The notes under the pieces are model-generated. The model had not been told where the DNA came from. It made no database searches and worked only from the letters and a program-made list of their open reading frames with translations. From Oscillospiraceae bacterium (lineage in GTDB: Bacteria > Bacillota > Clostridia > Oscillospirales > Acutalibacteraceae): a stretch of DNA of 64,000 nt. Shown here in pieces: positions 42,667-51,696 of this stretch (positions within the stretch are counted from its first letter, which is position 1; each line of letters starts with the position of its first letter). The DNA is taken from assembly GCA_015066385.1 (NCBI GenBank), contig SVOJ01000002.1, forward strand, positions 1-64,000, read 5' to 3'. The position numbers were made by a program, and so were the translations under genes.

Positions 42667-44106
42667 TTAATTATCCTTTCCGTCTTGTTCACTTTCTGCA
42701 TTCAGAGGCAATCGGATGGCAACCAAAGTGCCCACATTCTGCCGACTGCTGATATCAATTGAACCGCCGTGACGCGTGATGATTTCATCCGAAACCGCAA
42801 GTCCGATACCCGACCCCTTTGCGGAAAGATTGGACTTGTAGAATTTTTCTTTTACATGCGGTAAATCAGCAGAAGAAATTCCGCAGCCGTTATCCTGCAC
42901 ACAAACAATCAGTTGTTCATTTTCCGCCATCGCTGTAACGCGGATTTTTCCGCCGATGGAAGAATATTTTACGGCATTGTCAAGAATATTGACAAATACC
43001 TGTTTGAGTCGATCAGCATCTCCCATCATGGGAGCCGCAAAAGCAGGCGATTCGTATTCAATCGTGATGCCTTCGCGTTCCGCCCTGTCTTTGAAAACGT
43101 ACACGGCCATATCCAATTCAGCCAACACGTCAATCAAAGTCAGGCGCAAGGTCATTCTTCCGCTTTCGATCTTCGAGAAATCCAACAAATCTTCAACAAG
43201 CGAATAGAGCCTTTCCGTTTCATCTGCAATGACCCGCAGTCCGCTTGCAAATACTTGTGTATCTTCTGCCGGAACATCACGCAGGGTTTCCGTCCATCCT
43301 TTTATTGCAGTCAGCGGCGTTCGCAACTCATGGGAAACCGTCGAAATAAAGTCGTTTTTTAATTTGTCTGTTCTTGCCAGTTCTTCGGTCATAAAATCAA
43401 TGGAGCGGCAAAGTTCACCGATTTCATCATCGCGTTCCGAAGAAAGCGTGCGAACAGTAAAATCCCCTGCAGCAATACGCTTTGTGACATCATTCAGCAG
43501 ATTAACGGGTTTTACAATGGAACGAATAAAGAACCACCCCGAAAAGAACACCAGCAGCAAAGCAAACACACAGACGGCAGAAATCAGAATATTCATATTG
43601 TGCCATTGTGTATCAATATCCGCAAGAGATGTTATAAACCGTACCGCACCGTTGTTGACACCGTCTGTTTTCGGCAAGAGAACCGTCAGAGCAAATACAT
43701 CCTCGCCCGAAGAAAAAGTCCCGGTCCACTCCCCTTTGCCGCTTGCTGAGAGCAAAGCTGCATCATAATCCTTGCACGGTGTTTCCTGCGGCATAAACCC
43801 AGTTGATGTAACGATGACATTTCCGTCACGGTCAAGCACCCAGACTTCGCAGATGTTGGTATAATCAAAATCTTCGACATAGGATCTTGCACAGTTTGCA
43901 AAGGTTTCATTGTCTGCATTCAGATATGCACTGAAATAGTTGGCAATTGCCGTACTCTGGCTGATGGAATGAATTCTGTCTTTTGCATAATCATGATAAT
44001 AATCTTTAAAGACAAAAGAAACCATCACAGCAACGCAGATCAAAATGAGCGTAATGACAACAATTGTAGAATACAACCACCGTTTGGTGATGGACATTCC
44101 GAACAA
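42667..44106 (-). CDS. Sensor histidine kinase (HAMP, HisKA, HATPase)
   Basis: 479 residues. Membrane helix at about 10-33, extracytoplasmic sensor region (about 34-170), second helix (about 173-196), HAMP, then FISTVSHELRTPLTAIKGW with the phosphorylated His, and ATPase boxes NILDNAVKY, DNGCGIS and GSGIGLAVS. It phosphorylates the response regulator encoded upstream. The start is TTG at 44106, eight bases after AGGAG. The sensed signal is unknown; a lipoprotein gene is adjacent. Confidence 0.95.
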   Translation of the reverse strand: MFGMSITKRWLYSTIVVITLILICVAVMVSFVFKDYYHDYAKDRIHSISQSTAIANYFSAYLNADNETFANCARSYVEDFDYTNICEVWVLDRDGNVIVTSTGFMPQETPCKDYDAALLSASGKGEWTGTFSSGEDVFALTVLLPKTDGVNNGAVRFITSLADIDTQWHNMNILISAVCVFALLLVFFSGWFFIRSIVKPVNLLNDVTKRIAAGDFTVRTLSSERDDEIGELCRSIDFMTEELARTDKLKNDFISTVSHELRTPLTAIKGWTETLRDVPAEDTQVFASGLRVIADETERLYSLVEDLLDFSKIESGRMTLRLTLIDVLAELDMAVYVFKDRAEREGITIEYESPAFAAPMMGDADRLKQVFVNILDNAVKYSSIGGKIRVTAMAENEQLIVCVQDNGCGISSADLPHVKEKFYKSNLSAKGSGIGLAVSDEIITRHGGSIDISSRQNVGTLVAIRLPLNAESEQDGKDN

Positions 44107-44132
44107 ATCATCATCTCCTATTTAAGGTCACA

Positions 44133-44840
44133 TTAAGGAATCCACTTATACCCGATACCCCATATTGTAGTCAAATGTACCGGTTTGGATGGGGTATCTT
44201 CAATTTTCATCCTCAAACGACGGATGTTTACATCAACAACCTTATCATCACCGTAATAAGAAGTGCCCCATACATATTTTAAAATTTCATTGCGGTGTAA
44301 AGCAACATCGGGATTGCTGAAAAAATACTCCATCAGTTGAAATTCAACCTGCGTCAATTCAACAGGAATATTATTTTTCATCAACGTACGACTGCGAAGA
44401 TTCAGAACAAAAACTCCGGAGGTCAGCAAATCGGAATGTTCCTTACTTTGCCGGGTAAGTTGGTTGTTAACGGTGACCCGGCGATAAATGGCGTCAATTC
44501 TTGCCATCAATTCGGAAGGTGAGAATGGTTTTGTAATGTAGTCATCCGCTCCAACCAACAATCCTGTCACCTTGTCCATTTCCTGTGTCTTCGCTGTCAG
44601 AATAACAATACCGATTGTACTGCTTTTACTGCGCAGATATTTGCAGACTTCCAGCCCATCCACAAGCGGCATCATAATATCAAGCAAAGCAATATCAAAA
44701 TCGCCGTTGTATTCATTATATAAAGAGATCGCCTGTTCTCCGTTTTCCGCTTCTATAACCTCAAACCCGCTTCGTTTGAGATTGATAACAACGAATTCCC
44801 GAATGGATCGCTCGTCTTCAGCGATCAATACTCGTTTCAA
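44133..44840 (-). CDS. OmpR/PhoB-family response regulator
   Basis: 235 residues. Receiver domain with acidic pair ED, phosphorylated Asp in DIALLDIMMP (about 54) and Lys in ILTAKT; the C-terminal winged helix has KVVDVNIRRLRMKIEDTP...GIGYKW. It binds DNA under control of the following kinase. The TTG start comes directly after the stop of the lipoprotein gene. Confidence 0.95.
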   Translation of the reverse strand: MKRVLIAEDERSIREFVVINLKRSGFEVIEAENGEQAISLYNEYNGDFDIALLDIMMPLVDGLEVCKYLRSKSSTIGIVILTAKTQEMDKVTGLLVGADDYITKPFSPSELMARIDAIYRRVTVNNQLTRQSKEHSDLLTSGVFVLNLRSRTLMKNNIPVELTQVEFQLMEYFFSNPDVALHRNEILKYVWGTSYYGDDKVVDVNIRRLRMKIEDTPSKPVHLTTIWGIGYKWIP

Positions 44841-46175
44841 TCAATTCACTTCCGTTTCAATCATTGTCATAGCACTGCGGATAAAATCGGGAGTCAGCCC
44901 AAGAGCTGTAGCGGTTGAACTGATATCAAAACTGACCCCTTTTCCGCCGTTGATTTCATTCAAAGAGAGTGTGAATAAATGCTCCCCGCGCTCCGATTGT
45001 ACCGAATCGTAGAGATAGAATCCCGTTTCTTCCGAAACGAAATCGTAAGAAATACTCAATCTTCCGTAATATCCGAGTTGCAGAAGATCCATTATATAGC
45101 GCCCTGAAGGATCATGGAATTCGGCTTTAAAAAGAGCCAATGCTCCGTCATTCAGACAATGGTAATAGTTTCTACCGATGGCAACGGGTATCAGGCCTTC
45201 CGCAACATTGCTGAATTCGGAAGCCGGCATTTCGTACTCACCCGGAATTTCCATCAACCCGTCCTTGTCCAGATCTGCTGTGTACAATGAAAACATTCTT
45301 GTTGTTTTCAATAGAGATGCGGACTCGTGCTTATGCAACAATAGCACATATCCGTTTTCAGCATTCCATGTAACCACTTCGGTGATCATTGTTTTTGCAT
45401 CATGATACAGGCAATCAATATAGACACGCACCTGTTCAGCGGTAGAATCAGCCGCAAGCGCAGAGATTGCCGTTATTCCTCCGTAAAGCGGCAAAGAAGC
45501 AACCACATCAATGCGCCCACCCAACGGATCATTCATGTACTTCAACACACGCACAAAAGGGATGCTGTTCCCGGTATCAACGGAAACTTCAAGAACGGTA
45601 TAAAGAATTTCCACAATCCCGTCAAGATCCATATCCAGACACACATAAGAGGAATACTGCACAGTTGACATTAACTGTATCTGCAAGAGCGTGTCCTGTT
45701 TCGGTGGCGAAACAGAATAAACAGACATTGTACGATTGCTGTGCTTGGAATTAAAATTGACGATAATTTCAACAATGCCGTCGTTATTAAGATCCCTGAA
45801 CAACAATTCATATACTTCGTTTTCACTGCCGATTTCATCATCACATGAAATCCATTCCCCGTTGACATAGTCAAGAAAATGAATATGAGCCGTTGCATTG
45901 TCTGTGTAAAAAGCTATGGCTTCTTCGCTACCGTCTGCATCATAGTCATAAAGCACGAATGCCGTTCGGAATTCTCCGGACCGCGGAGAAAGCAACGATA
46001 CGGATGTGCCGACTGCTGACTCAAACGCACGTTCAATTTCGGCAGATTCACCGGTCAGTTTCGGTGCACGCATCAGGCTTTCAACAGAAGCGAAATCAAA
46101 ACTACAACCGGGAATACAGAACAAAAGCAAAAACGTCGCAACAATTGCAATTGTTCGTTTCACTTTTCTTTTCAT
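44841..46175 (-). CDS. VCBS/FG-GAP-like repeat lipoprotein linked to a two-component system
   Basis: 444 residues. The signal peptide ends in lipobox IPGC (Cys about 24), so it is a lipoprotein exposed outside the membrane. The body has at least four DxDxDG-type calcium-site motifs (YDADGSEEA, LNNDGIVEI, MDLDGIVEI, LDKDGLMEI), as in beta-propeller FG-GAP/VCBS repeats. Its stop codon is immediately followed by the response regulator start, so it is probably an accessory or target of that regulatory pair. Ligand is unknown. Confidence 0.78.
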   Translation of the reverse strand: MKRKVKRTIAIVATFLLLFCIPGCSFDFASVESLMRAPKLTGESAEIERAFESAVGTSVSLLSPRSGEFRTAFVLYDYDADGSEEAIAFYTDNATAHIHFLDYVNGEWISCDDEIGSENEVYELLFRDLNNDGIVEIIVNFNSKHSNRTMSVYSVSPPKQDTLLQIQLMSTVQYSSYVCLDMDLDGIVEILYTVLEVSVDTGNSIPFVRVLKYMNDPLGGRIDVVASLPLYGGITAISALAADSTAEQVRVYIDCLYHDAKTMITEVVTWNAENGYVLLLHKHESASLLKTTRMFSLYTADLDKDGLMEIPGEYEMPASEFSNVAEGLIPVAIGRNYYHCLNDGALALFKAEFHDPSGRYIMDLLQLGYYGRLSISYDFVSEETGFYLYDSVQSERGEHLFTLSLNEINGGKGVSFDISSTATALGLTPDFIRSAMTMIETEVN

Positions 46176-46187
46176 CCGTTCACCATG

Positions 46188-47489
46188 TTATTCACTGACC
46201 GTAACTGCGGTCGAATATTTACCTGCAACCCAGGCATAGTCACAATCACCGGGCAAAACAATCAATACATCAACTGTCTGCTCGCCGGATTCAAGTTTAT
46301 TAAGCAGTAAATCATTCGGTTGTGCATATATCTTTGCAAGATCCAAAGATAAAACCTTTTCTGCATCACAAATAATGATAACATTTTCAACAGTTTCAGC
46401 AAATGTATACATTTGGCTGTTTTCACCATTGTATACAACAGGAACAGAAATCGATTGTTCAACCAGCATATCCGTATTCAATGTAAGTGAAACCTCAAAC
46501 GATTCGGGTAAAACATCATAGAAAATACTTCTGTTATAACGCTCTGCCGTTACCGTCTGCCGAGAAGAGAACGCAATAGCAGACATATCAATTCTGCCGA
46601 CTGTAATGCTGTCGGCAGCCATCAATGACTCGCTCTCCGTCGGCACATACAAAGTCAGTGTTTTTCCGTAGTCAACCAATGAACAGGAAATAAGATTTTC
46701 AAGATCAAGGCCTTCGGGTGCATTCACAAAGTCAACTTTTGCTTCATATGTTTTCTCAATCGAAACCTGAACATCGAGATACAAATTTTCTTGTTCTTTT
46801 ACGGTTGTGTAGTTGATTGTCTTTCCGTCTGCAACAAACTCCAGCGTAACGGGGTGCTGCGTCGTTGAGGAAATCGGTTCGCTGAATGAAACATTTGCTC
46901 TGATTTCCCGGATATAATTCATTTCAAGAGACGGTCCGACTGCAAGCACAGTGGATGGACGCAGCGTCATACTGTCAATTACACAATTTTCGGCAACTGT
47001 ATAATCATCAGCACCGACAAGAATTAAATCAAACTCTTTCTCAACAGCGGTATCGAAATAGACCGTAATATATTTCGGTTCAACAGAAACAACAGACAAT
47101 TCCGCTGAAGCATTGATCAATTGTGCAGTCAGTTCCACTTCATAAATACCGGGGGTTCGGATATCCTCCAATTTCGGTTTGACTATAATTTTATCAGATG
47201 TAAAAGATGTGTCATTCACGAGATAACTTTTTCCGTTTACGGTAACATCACAATAAAATTCATTTGTGCCGAAAACCGTCATATCAAGAAGTCCCGGAAC
47301 CGTATCCGTCAGATTCATCTGTACCTTAACATCCTGAAAGACACGATCTGTCTCGGGTGTTTCGTACATCGAAACAACACACCATATAGCAAGCGAGAAG
47401 AACAAAGAAATCAGAAAAATAACCGGTTTACTGCTGAAAATGTCATTTTTTTCTTTTTTGCGACCGGCAATCAGTTCTTTATCAGCCAT
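46188..47489 (-). CDS. cdaR: CdaR, YbbR-repeat regulator of CdaA
   Basis: 433 residues from ATG 47489, after GGGGGGA; the gene overlaps the cdaA 3' end by 8 bases. A membrane helix (about 22-42) anchors a chain of YbbR domains outside the cell. CdaR interacts with and modulates the c-di-AMP synthase CdaA in Firmicutes. In many relatives glmM comes next; here a lipoprotein/two-component cassette does. Confidence 0.9.
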   Translation of the reverse strand: MADKELIAGRKKEKNDIFSSKPVIFLISLFFSLAIWCVVSMYETPETDRVFQDVKVQMNLTDTVPGLLDMTVFGTNEFYCDVTVNGKSYLVNDTSFTSDKIIVKPKLEDIRTPGIYEVELTAQLINASAELSVVSVEPKYITVYFDTAVEKEFDLILVGADDYTVAENCVIDSMTLRPSTVLAVGPSLEMNYIREIRANVSFSEPISSTTQHPVTLEFVADGKTINYTTVKEQENLYLDVQVSIEKTYEAKVDFVNAPEGLDLENLISCSLVDYGKTLTLYVPTESESLMAADSITVGRIDMSAIAFSSRQTVTAERYNRSIFYDVLPESFEVSLTLNTDMLVEQSISVPVVYNGENSQMYTFAETVENVIIICDAEKVLSLDLAKIYAQPNDLLLNKLESGEQTVDVLIVLPGDCDYAWVAGKYSTAVTVSE

Positions 47490-48354
47490 TCTTGTCCCCC
47501 CGTTTAAAAATATCAAAGAAACGTTTCTGCGAATTGTTCTGCTTTAAAAGAAGCGATGTCAACAATTCACGAAGTTCACCGTCGGACAAACCTCTGCGCA
47601 TCTGTCCGTCAACAGCGACAGAGATAATGCCCGTTTCTTCACTTGTCACAACGGCAACCGCATCAAAATTGATGCTGACATTCAACGCTGCTCTGTGGCG
47701 TGTACCGACATGCGCATTGATTTCGTAATCATTCTTCAGCGGCACAATACACCGTGCGGCAACAATTCTGCCGTCCTTGATTACGATAGCGCCGTCATGT
47801 AAAGGAGTATTCGGATAAAAAATGCCACAAAGCATTTCGTATGTTGTAACAGCATCAATCGGCACACTCTGCTTCTGTAAATCGCCAAGCAGAGATTCGC
47901 GTTCAAAGATAATCAAAGAACCGGTTTTTGATGCACTCATGGTTGAACAAGCACGACAAACGGCATTGATACAATCCGTAATCTCATTATCATTATTCGA
48001 GGAAAACAACAACTTTGCTGAAAAACCGCGTTTGCCTGCATTCTCCAAAGTCTGTCGAATTTCATAGTTAAAGATAATAAACAGGAACAGAATGAAGTTT
48101 CCGAACATATTTGAGAAAATATAGGAAGTTGTTTTCAGACCGATTACGGAAGCAATGATGTAAAGAACAGCAAGCAGGAAGAAACCTTTGATAACCTGAA
48201 TGGATTGCGATTTTCTCAACTGAATCAAAATGCAGTAAATAAGAAAAGCAACCAAAAGAATATCCAAAATATCTGTGATAGGATCAAAATTGGAAATCAG
48301 ATCGCGGAATTGTGTTGCAAACATCTGTATGGAATCCCATATATTACCAATCAT
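47482..48354 (-). CDS. cdaA: Diadenylate cyclase CdaA
   Basis: 290 residues. Three membrane helices (about 25-95), a coiled linker and the DAC domain with LHDGAIVI and GTRHRAALN, the nucleotide and metal motifs. It makes c-di-AMP from two ATP. GdpP (12259-14223) degrades the product. The start directly abuts the ispF stop. Confidence 0.97.
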   Translation of the reverse strand: MIGNIWDSIQMFATQFRDLISNFDPITDILDILLVAFLIYCILIQLRKSQSIQVIKGFFLLAVLYIIASVIGLKTTSYIFSNMFGNFILFLFIIFNYEIRQTLENAGKRGFSAKLLFSSNNDNEITDCINAVCRACSTMSASKTGSLIIFERESLLGDLQKQSVPIDAVTTYEMLCGIFYPNTPLHDGAIVIKDGRIVAARCIVPLKNDYEINAHVGTRHRAALNVSINFDAVAVVTSEETGIISVAVDGQMRRGLSDGELRELLTSLLLKQNNSQKRFFDIFKRGDKNG

Positions 48355-48837
48355 TCAGTTTTCTCCCCTTTCTGTTATCAATGCAACCGCATGAGCAGAA
48401 ATGCCGAGCAATTCACCCGTAAATCCGAGCCCTTCCTCAGTGGTTGCCTTAACATTCACATTGGAAATGTCGGTATTGCACGCCTTGGCAATATTTTTAC
48501 ACATTGACGGAATGTGCACCGCCAGTTTCGGTTTTTGTGCAATCACGGTCACATCGATGTTATGCACAGCGTAGCCGCCTTCGTATAATTTCGCAACAAC
48601 ACATTTTAAAAGTTCAATACTGTCTGCACCTTTAAAACGTGCATCGGTATCGGGAAAATGTTTCCCGATATCCCCTAAAGCGGCGGCACCGAGCAATGCA
48701 TCGCAAACGGCATGTGTCAGCACGTCGGCATCCGAATGTCCTAACAAGCCGAATGTATATTCAATTTCAACACCACCGAGAATCAGTTTTCTGTTTTCCG
48801 CAAAACGGTGTACGTCATAACCGTGACCGATACGCAC
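48355..48837 (-). CDS. ispF: 2-C-methyl-D-erythritol 2,4-cyclodiphosphate synthase
   Basis: 160 residues. Metal ligands in DVH (near residue 8-10) and [18 protein letters not shown] are clear, as is the C-terminal [20 protein letters not shown]. It catalyses the fifth step of the MEP isoprenoid pathway. It lies in the operon between an aminotransferase and cdaA. Confidence 0.97.
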   Translation of the reverse strand: MRIGHGYDVHRFAENRKLILGGVEIEYTFGLLGHSDADVLTHAVCDALLGAAALGDIGKHFPDTDARFKGADSIELLKCVVAKLYEGGYAVHNIDVTVIAQKPKLAVHIPSMCKNIAKACNTDISNVNVKATTEEGLGFTGELLGISAHAVALITERGEN

Positions 48838-48850
48838 TTTATTTCACTCC

Positions 48851-50140
48851 TCAGCCTTCTGCCATTTCGTGGCGTAATGCTCTTGCCGCGGCAAGTTTTG
48901 CGGCAGTGCAGATTACTTTGGTTGCAATTTTCAGTTCTTCAACAGACGGACAAGTCGGTGCAAGACGGATGTTACTGTCCGTCGGGTCTTTGCAATACGG
49001 GAAGGTTGCACCAACCTTGGTAATCGTCAAACCTGCCTGTTTACAAAGCTCGCCGACATATTTCGCAGAACCGATATTTACATTCAGGCTGATGAAATAG
49101 CCGCCTTTGGGATGTGTCCAATCAGCGATACCGAGATCGGTCAGTTCTCTGTCGAGAACTTCTTCAACCGCAAGGAATTTCGGGCGCAGGATTGCGGCAT
49201 GTAACTTCATGTGATTCTGCACATCTTCCAGATTCTTGAAGACATGGCAATGACGAAGCTGATTGAGTTTATCGTAACTGATAATCTGCATCGACAGACG
49301 ATCGGCAATTTCATTGATGTTACGATTGGAAGCGGCAATACAAGCCACCCCCGAACCGGGAAATGTGATTTTTGAAGTGGATGCAAATTCAATGAAGTAA
49401 TCTTCATGGCCATGCTTTGCGGCGGCTTTCATAATGTTTTTGAGTTTTGCGTGTTCATCATAGAAATCATGCACCACATAGGCATTATCCCAGATAACAC
49501 GGAAATCCGGTGCAGCGGGAGTCATTTTTGCAAGACGTTCCACCGTTTCATCGGAATAGGTCACACCATCGGGATTGGAATACTTCGGCACGCAGAACAT
49601 ACCTTTGACAAGCGGATCTTTGATAAGTTCTTCCACCTTATCCATATCGGGACCGTTTCTTGTCATTTCAACATCAATCATTTCAAGACCGAAATGTTCC
49701 GCAATGGTAAAGTGACGATCATAACCGGGAACAACAGCAATGAACTTTGCACCGGGCTGTTTACCCCAAGGTTCATGTCCGCCGGCCCCATGGGTCATGC
49801 ACTGCGAAATATAGTCATACATCAGAACAAGACTGGAGTTACCGCAGGCAATGACATTGTTGTAATCAACATCAAGAATTTCACCAAACAGACGGCGGCA
49901 TTCTTCAATCCCGAACAGAAGACCGTAGTTACGGCAATCTTCACCGCTGTTGCTGAAGGTACCCGTGTGATGGGTGACGGAGTTCAGGAATGCTTCGGAA
50001 AGGTCAAGCTGTTCTCTTGCAGGCTTTCCGCGCGCCATGTTGATATTCAGTCCTGCATCTACAAATGCATTGAATTTGATTTTGTTTTCATACTCAAAAA
50101 CATCGAGTTCTTCGGGAGTGTATTCGCTGAGTTTTTTCAT
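48851..50140 (-). CDS. PLP-dependent aspartate aminotransferase (PF12897 type)
   Basis: 429 residues, fold type I. The Schiff-base Lys is in FASTSKITFPGSG and the substrate-binding region MARGKPAREQLDLS opens the protein. This subgroup (PF12897, as in Mycobacterium tuberculosis Rv3722c) transaminates aspartate/oxaloacetate with glutamate. It is cotranscribed with asnS, 33 bases upstream, giving a plausible aspartate-asparagine link. Specificity is inferred from the family. Confidence 0.85.
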   Translation of the reverse strand: MKKLSEYTPEELDVFEYENKIKFNAFVDAGLNINMARGKPAREQLDLSEAFLNSVTHHTGTFSNSGEDCRNYGLLFGIEECRRLFGEILDVDYNNVIACGNSSLVLMYDYISQCMTHGAGGHEPWGKQPGAKFIAVVPGYDRHFTIAEHFGLEMIDVEMTRNGPDMDKVEELIKDPLVKGMFCVPKYSNPDGVTYSDETVERLAKMTPAAPDFRVIWDNAYVVHDFYDEHAKLKNIMKAAAKHGHEDYFIEFASTSKITFPGSGVACIAASNRNINEIADRLSMQIISYDKLNQLRHCHVFKNLEDVQNHMKLHAAILRPKFLAVEEVLDRELTDLGIADWTHPKGGYFISLNVNIGSAKYVGELCKQAGLTITKVGATFPYCKDPTDSNIRLAPTCPSVEELKIATKVICTAAKLAAARALRHEMAEG

Positions 50141-50173
50141 AAGTCTATCACCTGAAACTAAATTTATTTAAAA

Positions 50174-51574
50174 TTAAAAGTCTGCACTGCCGGTCGTACG
50201 CGGGAACGGAAGCACTTCGCGGATATTGGAAATACCCGTCAGATACATAACAAGTCTTTCAAAGCCGAGGCCGAAGCCTGCATGTTTTGTAGAGCCGTAA
50301 CGTCGGAGATCAAGATACCACCAGTAATCTTCTTCGCTCAAGCCGAGTTCTTTGATTCTGTCAGTAAGAACATCCAGTCGTTCTTCGCGCTGACTGCCGC
50401 CGATGATTTCACCGATGCCCATTACAAGACAATCCATCGCGGCCACTGTTTTGCCGTCCTCATTCAGACGCATATAAAATGCTTTGATTTCCTTGGGATA
50501 ATCTGTAACAAAAACAGGCTTCTTAAAAATTTTTTCGGTCAGACAGCGTTCATGTTCGGTCTGCAGATCGCATCCCCATGATACTTTGTATTCAAAGCCG
50601 TCATTGTATTCTTCAAGCATTTTTATGGCATCCGTGTATGTCACTCTGCCGAAATCCGCATTGGCAACCGTTGTCAATCTTTCAATAAGTCCTGTATCGA
50701 CAAACTTATTCAAAAATTCCATTTCCTGCGGACAAGCGGCAAGAACATCCTTGATGACAAATTTGATCATATCTTCCGCAAGACACATATCATCCTGCAG
50801 ATCGGCAAAGGCAATTTCAGGCTCAATCATCCAGAATTCCGCGGCATGGCGCTGTGTATAGGATTTTTCGGCACGGAAAGTCGGACCGAAAGTATAAATC
50901 TTACCGAATGCCTGCGCCATAATTTCGCCCTGCAACTGGCCTGAAACCGTCAGGAATGCCTTTTTTCCGAAGAAATCCTGCGTATAATCAACTGCACCGG
51001 CTTCGGTTTTCGGAGGATCAACAGGATCCAACGTGGTAACTCTGAACATCTCTCCTGCGCCTTCGCAGTCACTGCAGGAAATCAGCGGTGTATGCGCATA
51101 CAAAAAACCGCGTTCATTGAAGAACTTATGGATTGCAAATGCCGCCGCAGAGCGAACACGCATGGCAGCACCGACCAGATTGGTACGGGGACGAAGATGT
51201 CCGATGGTTCTGAGATATTCGACAGAATGGCGTTTTTTCTGTAAAGGATAATCAGGTGTTGAATTGCCTTCCACTTCAACCTGTGCCGCATTTACTTCAA
51301 AAGGCTGTGCGGCATCGGGAGTAAGAAGGAATATTCCGTTGATGATAACAGCGGCACCGACATTGAGTTTTGCGAGCTGTGCAAAATTTTCCAGTTTATT
51401 TTCTTCAAAAACGATCTGCAGACCTTTGAAACAACTGCCATCGTTGATTTCCATGAAGCCGAAATTTTTGGAAACACGCACCGTACGGATCCATCCGCAG
51501 ACTGTGATGCTTTTATTTTCAAATTCCGATGCTCTGCTGTAAAGCGCCTTAATTTCAGTTCTGTTCATCTGCAT
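50174..51574 (-). CDS. asnS: Asparaginyl-tRNA synthetase
   Basis: 466 residues. N-terminal OB-fold anticodon-binding domain ([19 protein letters not shown]), then a class II catalytic core with motif 2 ([19 protein letters not shown]) and motif 3 ([13 protein letters not shown]). It charges tRNA-Asn. AGGAG lies 4 bases before the ATG. Its leader is about 25 bases, too short for a T-box. Confidence 0.97.
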   Translation of the reverse strand: MQMNRTEIKALYSRASEFENKSITVCGWIRTVRVSKNFGFMEINDGSCFKGLQIVFEENKLENFAQLAKLNVGAAVIINGIFLLTPDAAQPFEVNAAQVEVEGNSTPDYPLQKKRHSVEYLRTIGHLRPRTNLVGAAMRVRSAAAFAIHKFFNERGFLYAHTPLISCSDCEGAGEMFRVTTLDPVDPPKTEAGAVDYTQDFFGKKAFLTVSGQLQGEIMAQAFGKIYTFGPTFRAEKSYTQRHAAEFWMIEPEIAFADLQDDMCLAEDMIKFVIKDVLAACPQEMEFLNKFVDTGLIERLTTVANADFGRVTYTDAIKMLEEYNDGFEYKVSWGCDLQTEHERCLTEKIFKKPVFVTDYPKEIKAFYMRLNEDGKTVAAMDCLVMGIGEIIGGSQREERLDVLTDRIKELGLSEEDYWWYLDLRRYGSTKHAGFGLGFERLVMYLTGISNIREVLPFPRTTGSADF

Positions 51575-51601
51575 ATTACTCCTATTATAATATTAAAAAG
51601 T

Positions 51602-51630
51602 ATTATATCATGTTACTATAAAAAATACAA
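51602..51630 (-). promoter_or_regulatory. Sigma-A promoter of asnS and the long gene run
   Basis: Minus strand TTGTAT (51625-51630), 17 bases, TATAAT (51602-51607). It lies between the der terminator and asnS, and is the only clear promoter I found upstream of the 22439-51574 run. Confidence 0.75.
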
Positions 51631-51650
51631 TATTATTTTTAACAAAAGTT

Positions 51651-51690
51651 AAAAAAATCGTCTGTTCTTTTCGGACAAACAGACGATTTT
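51651..51690 (-). terminator. Rho-independent terminator after der
   Basis: AAAATCGTCTGTT (51654-51666) pairs with the complementary arm ending at 51690 (13 bp), with seven T after it on the minus strand. The hairpin begins 6 bases after the der stop codon. Confidence 0.88.
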
Positions 51691-51696
51691 CAGCTT

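Noticed and set aside
49406-50155. Plus-strand 249-codon frame opposite the aminotransferase
   Set aside because: Composition (Phe/His/Ile-rich) is that of an antisense frame and it has no RBS.
51575-51601. T-box leader for asnS
   Set aside because: The leader is only about 25 bases, too short for a T-box.
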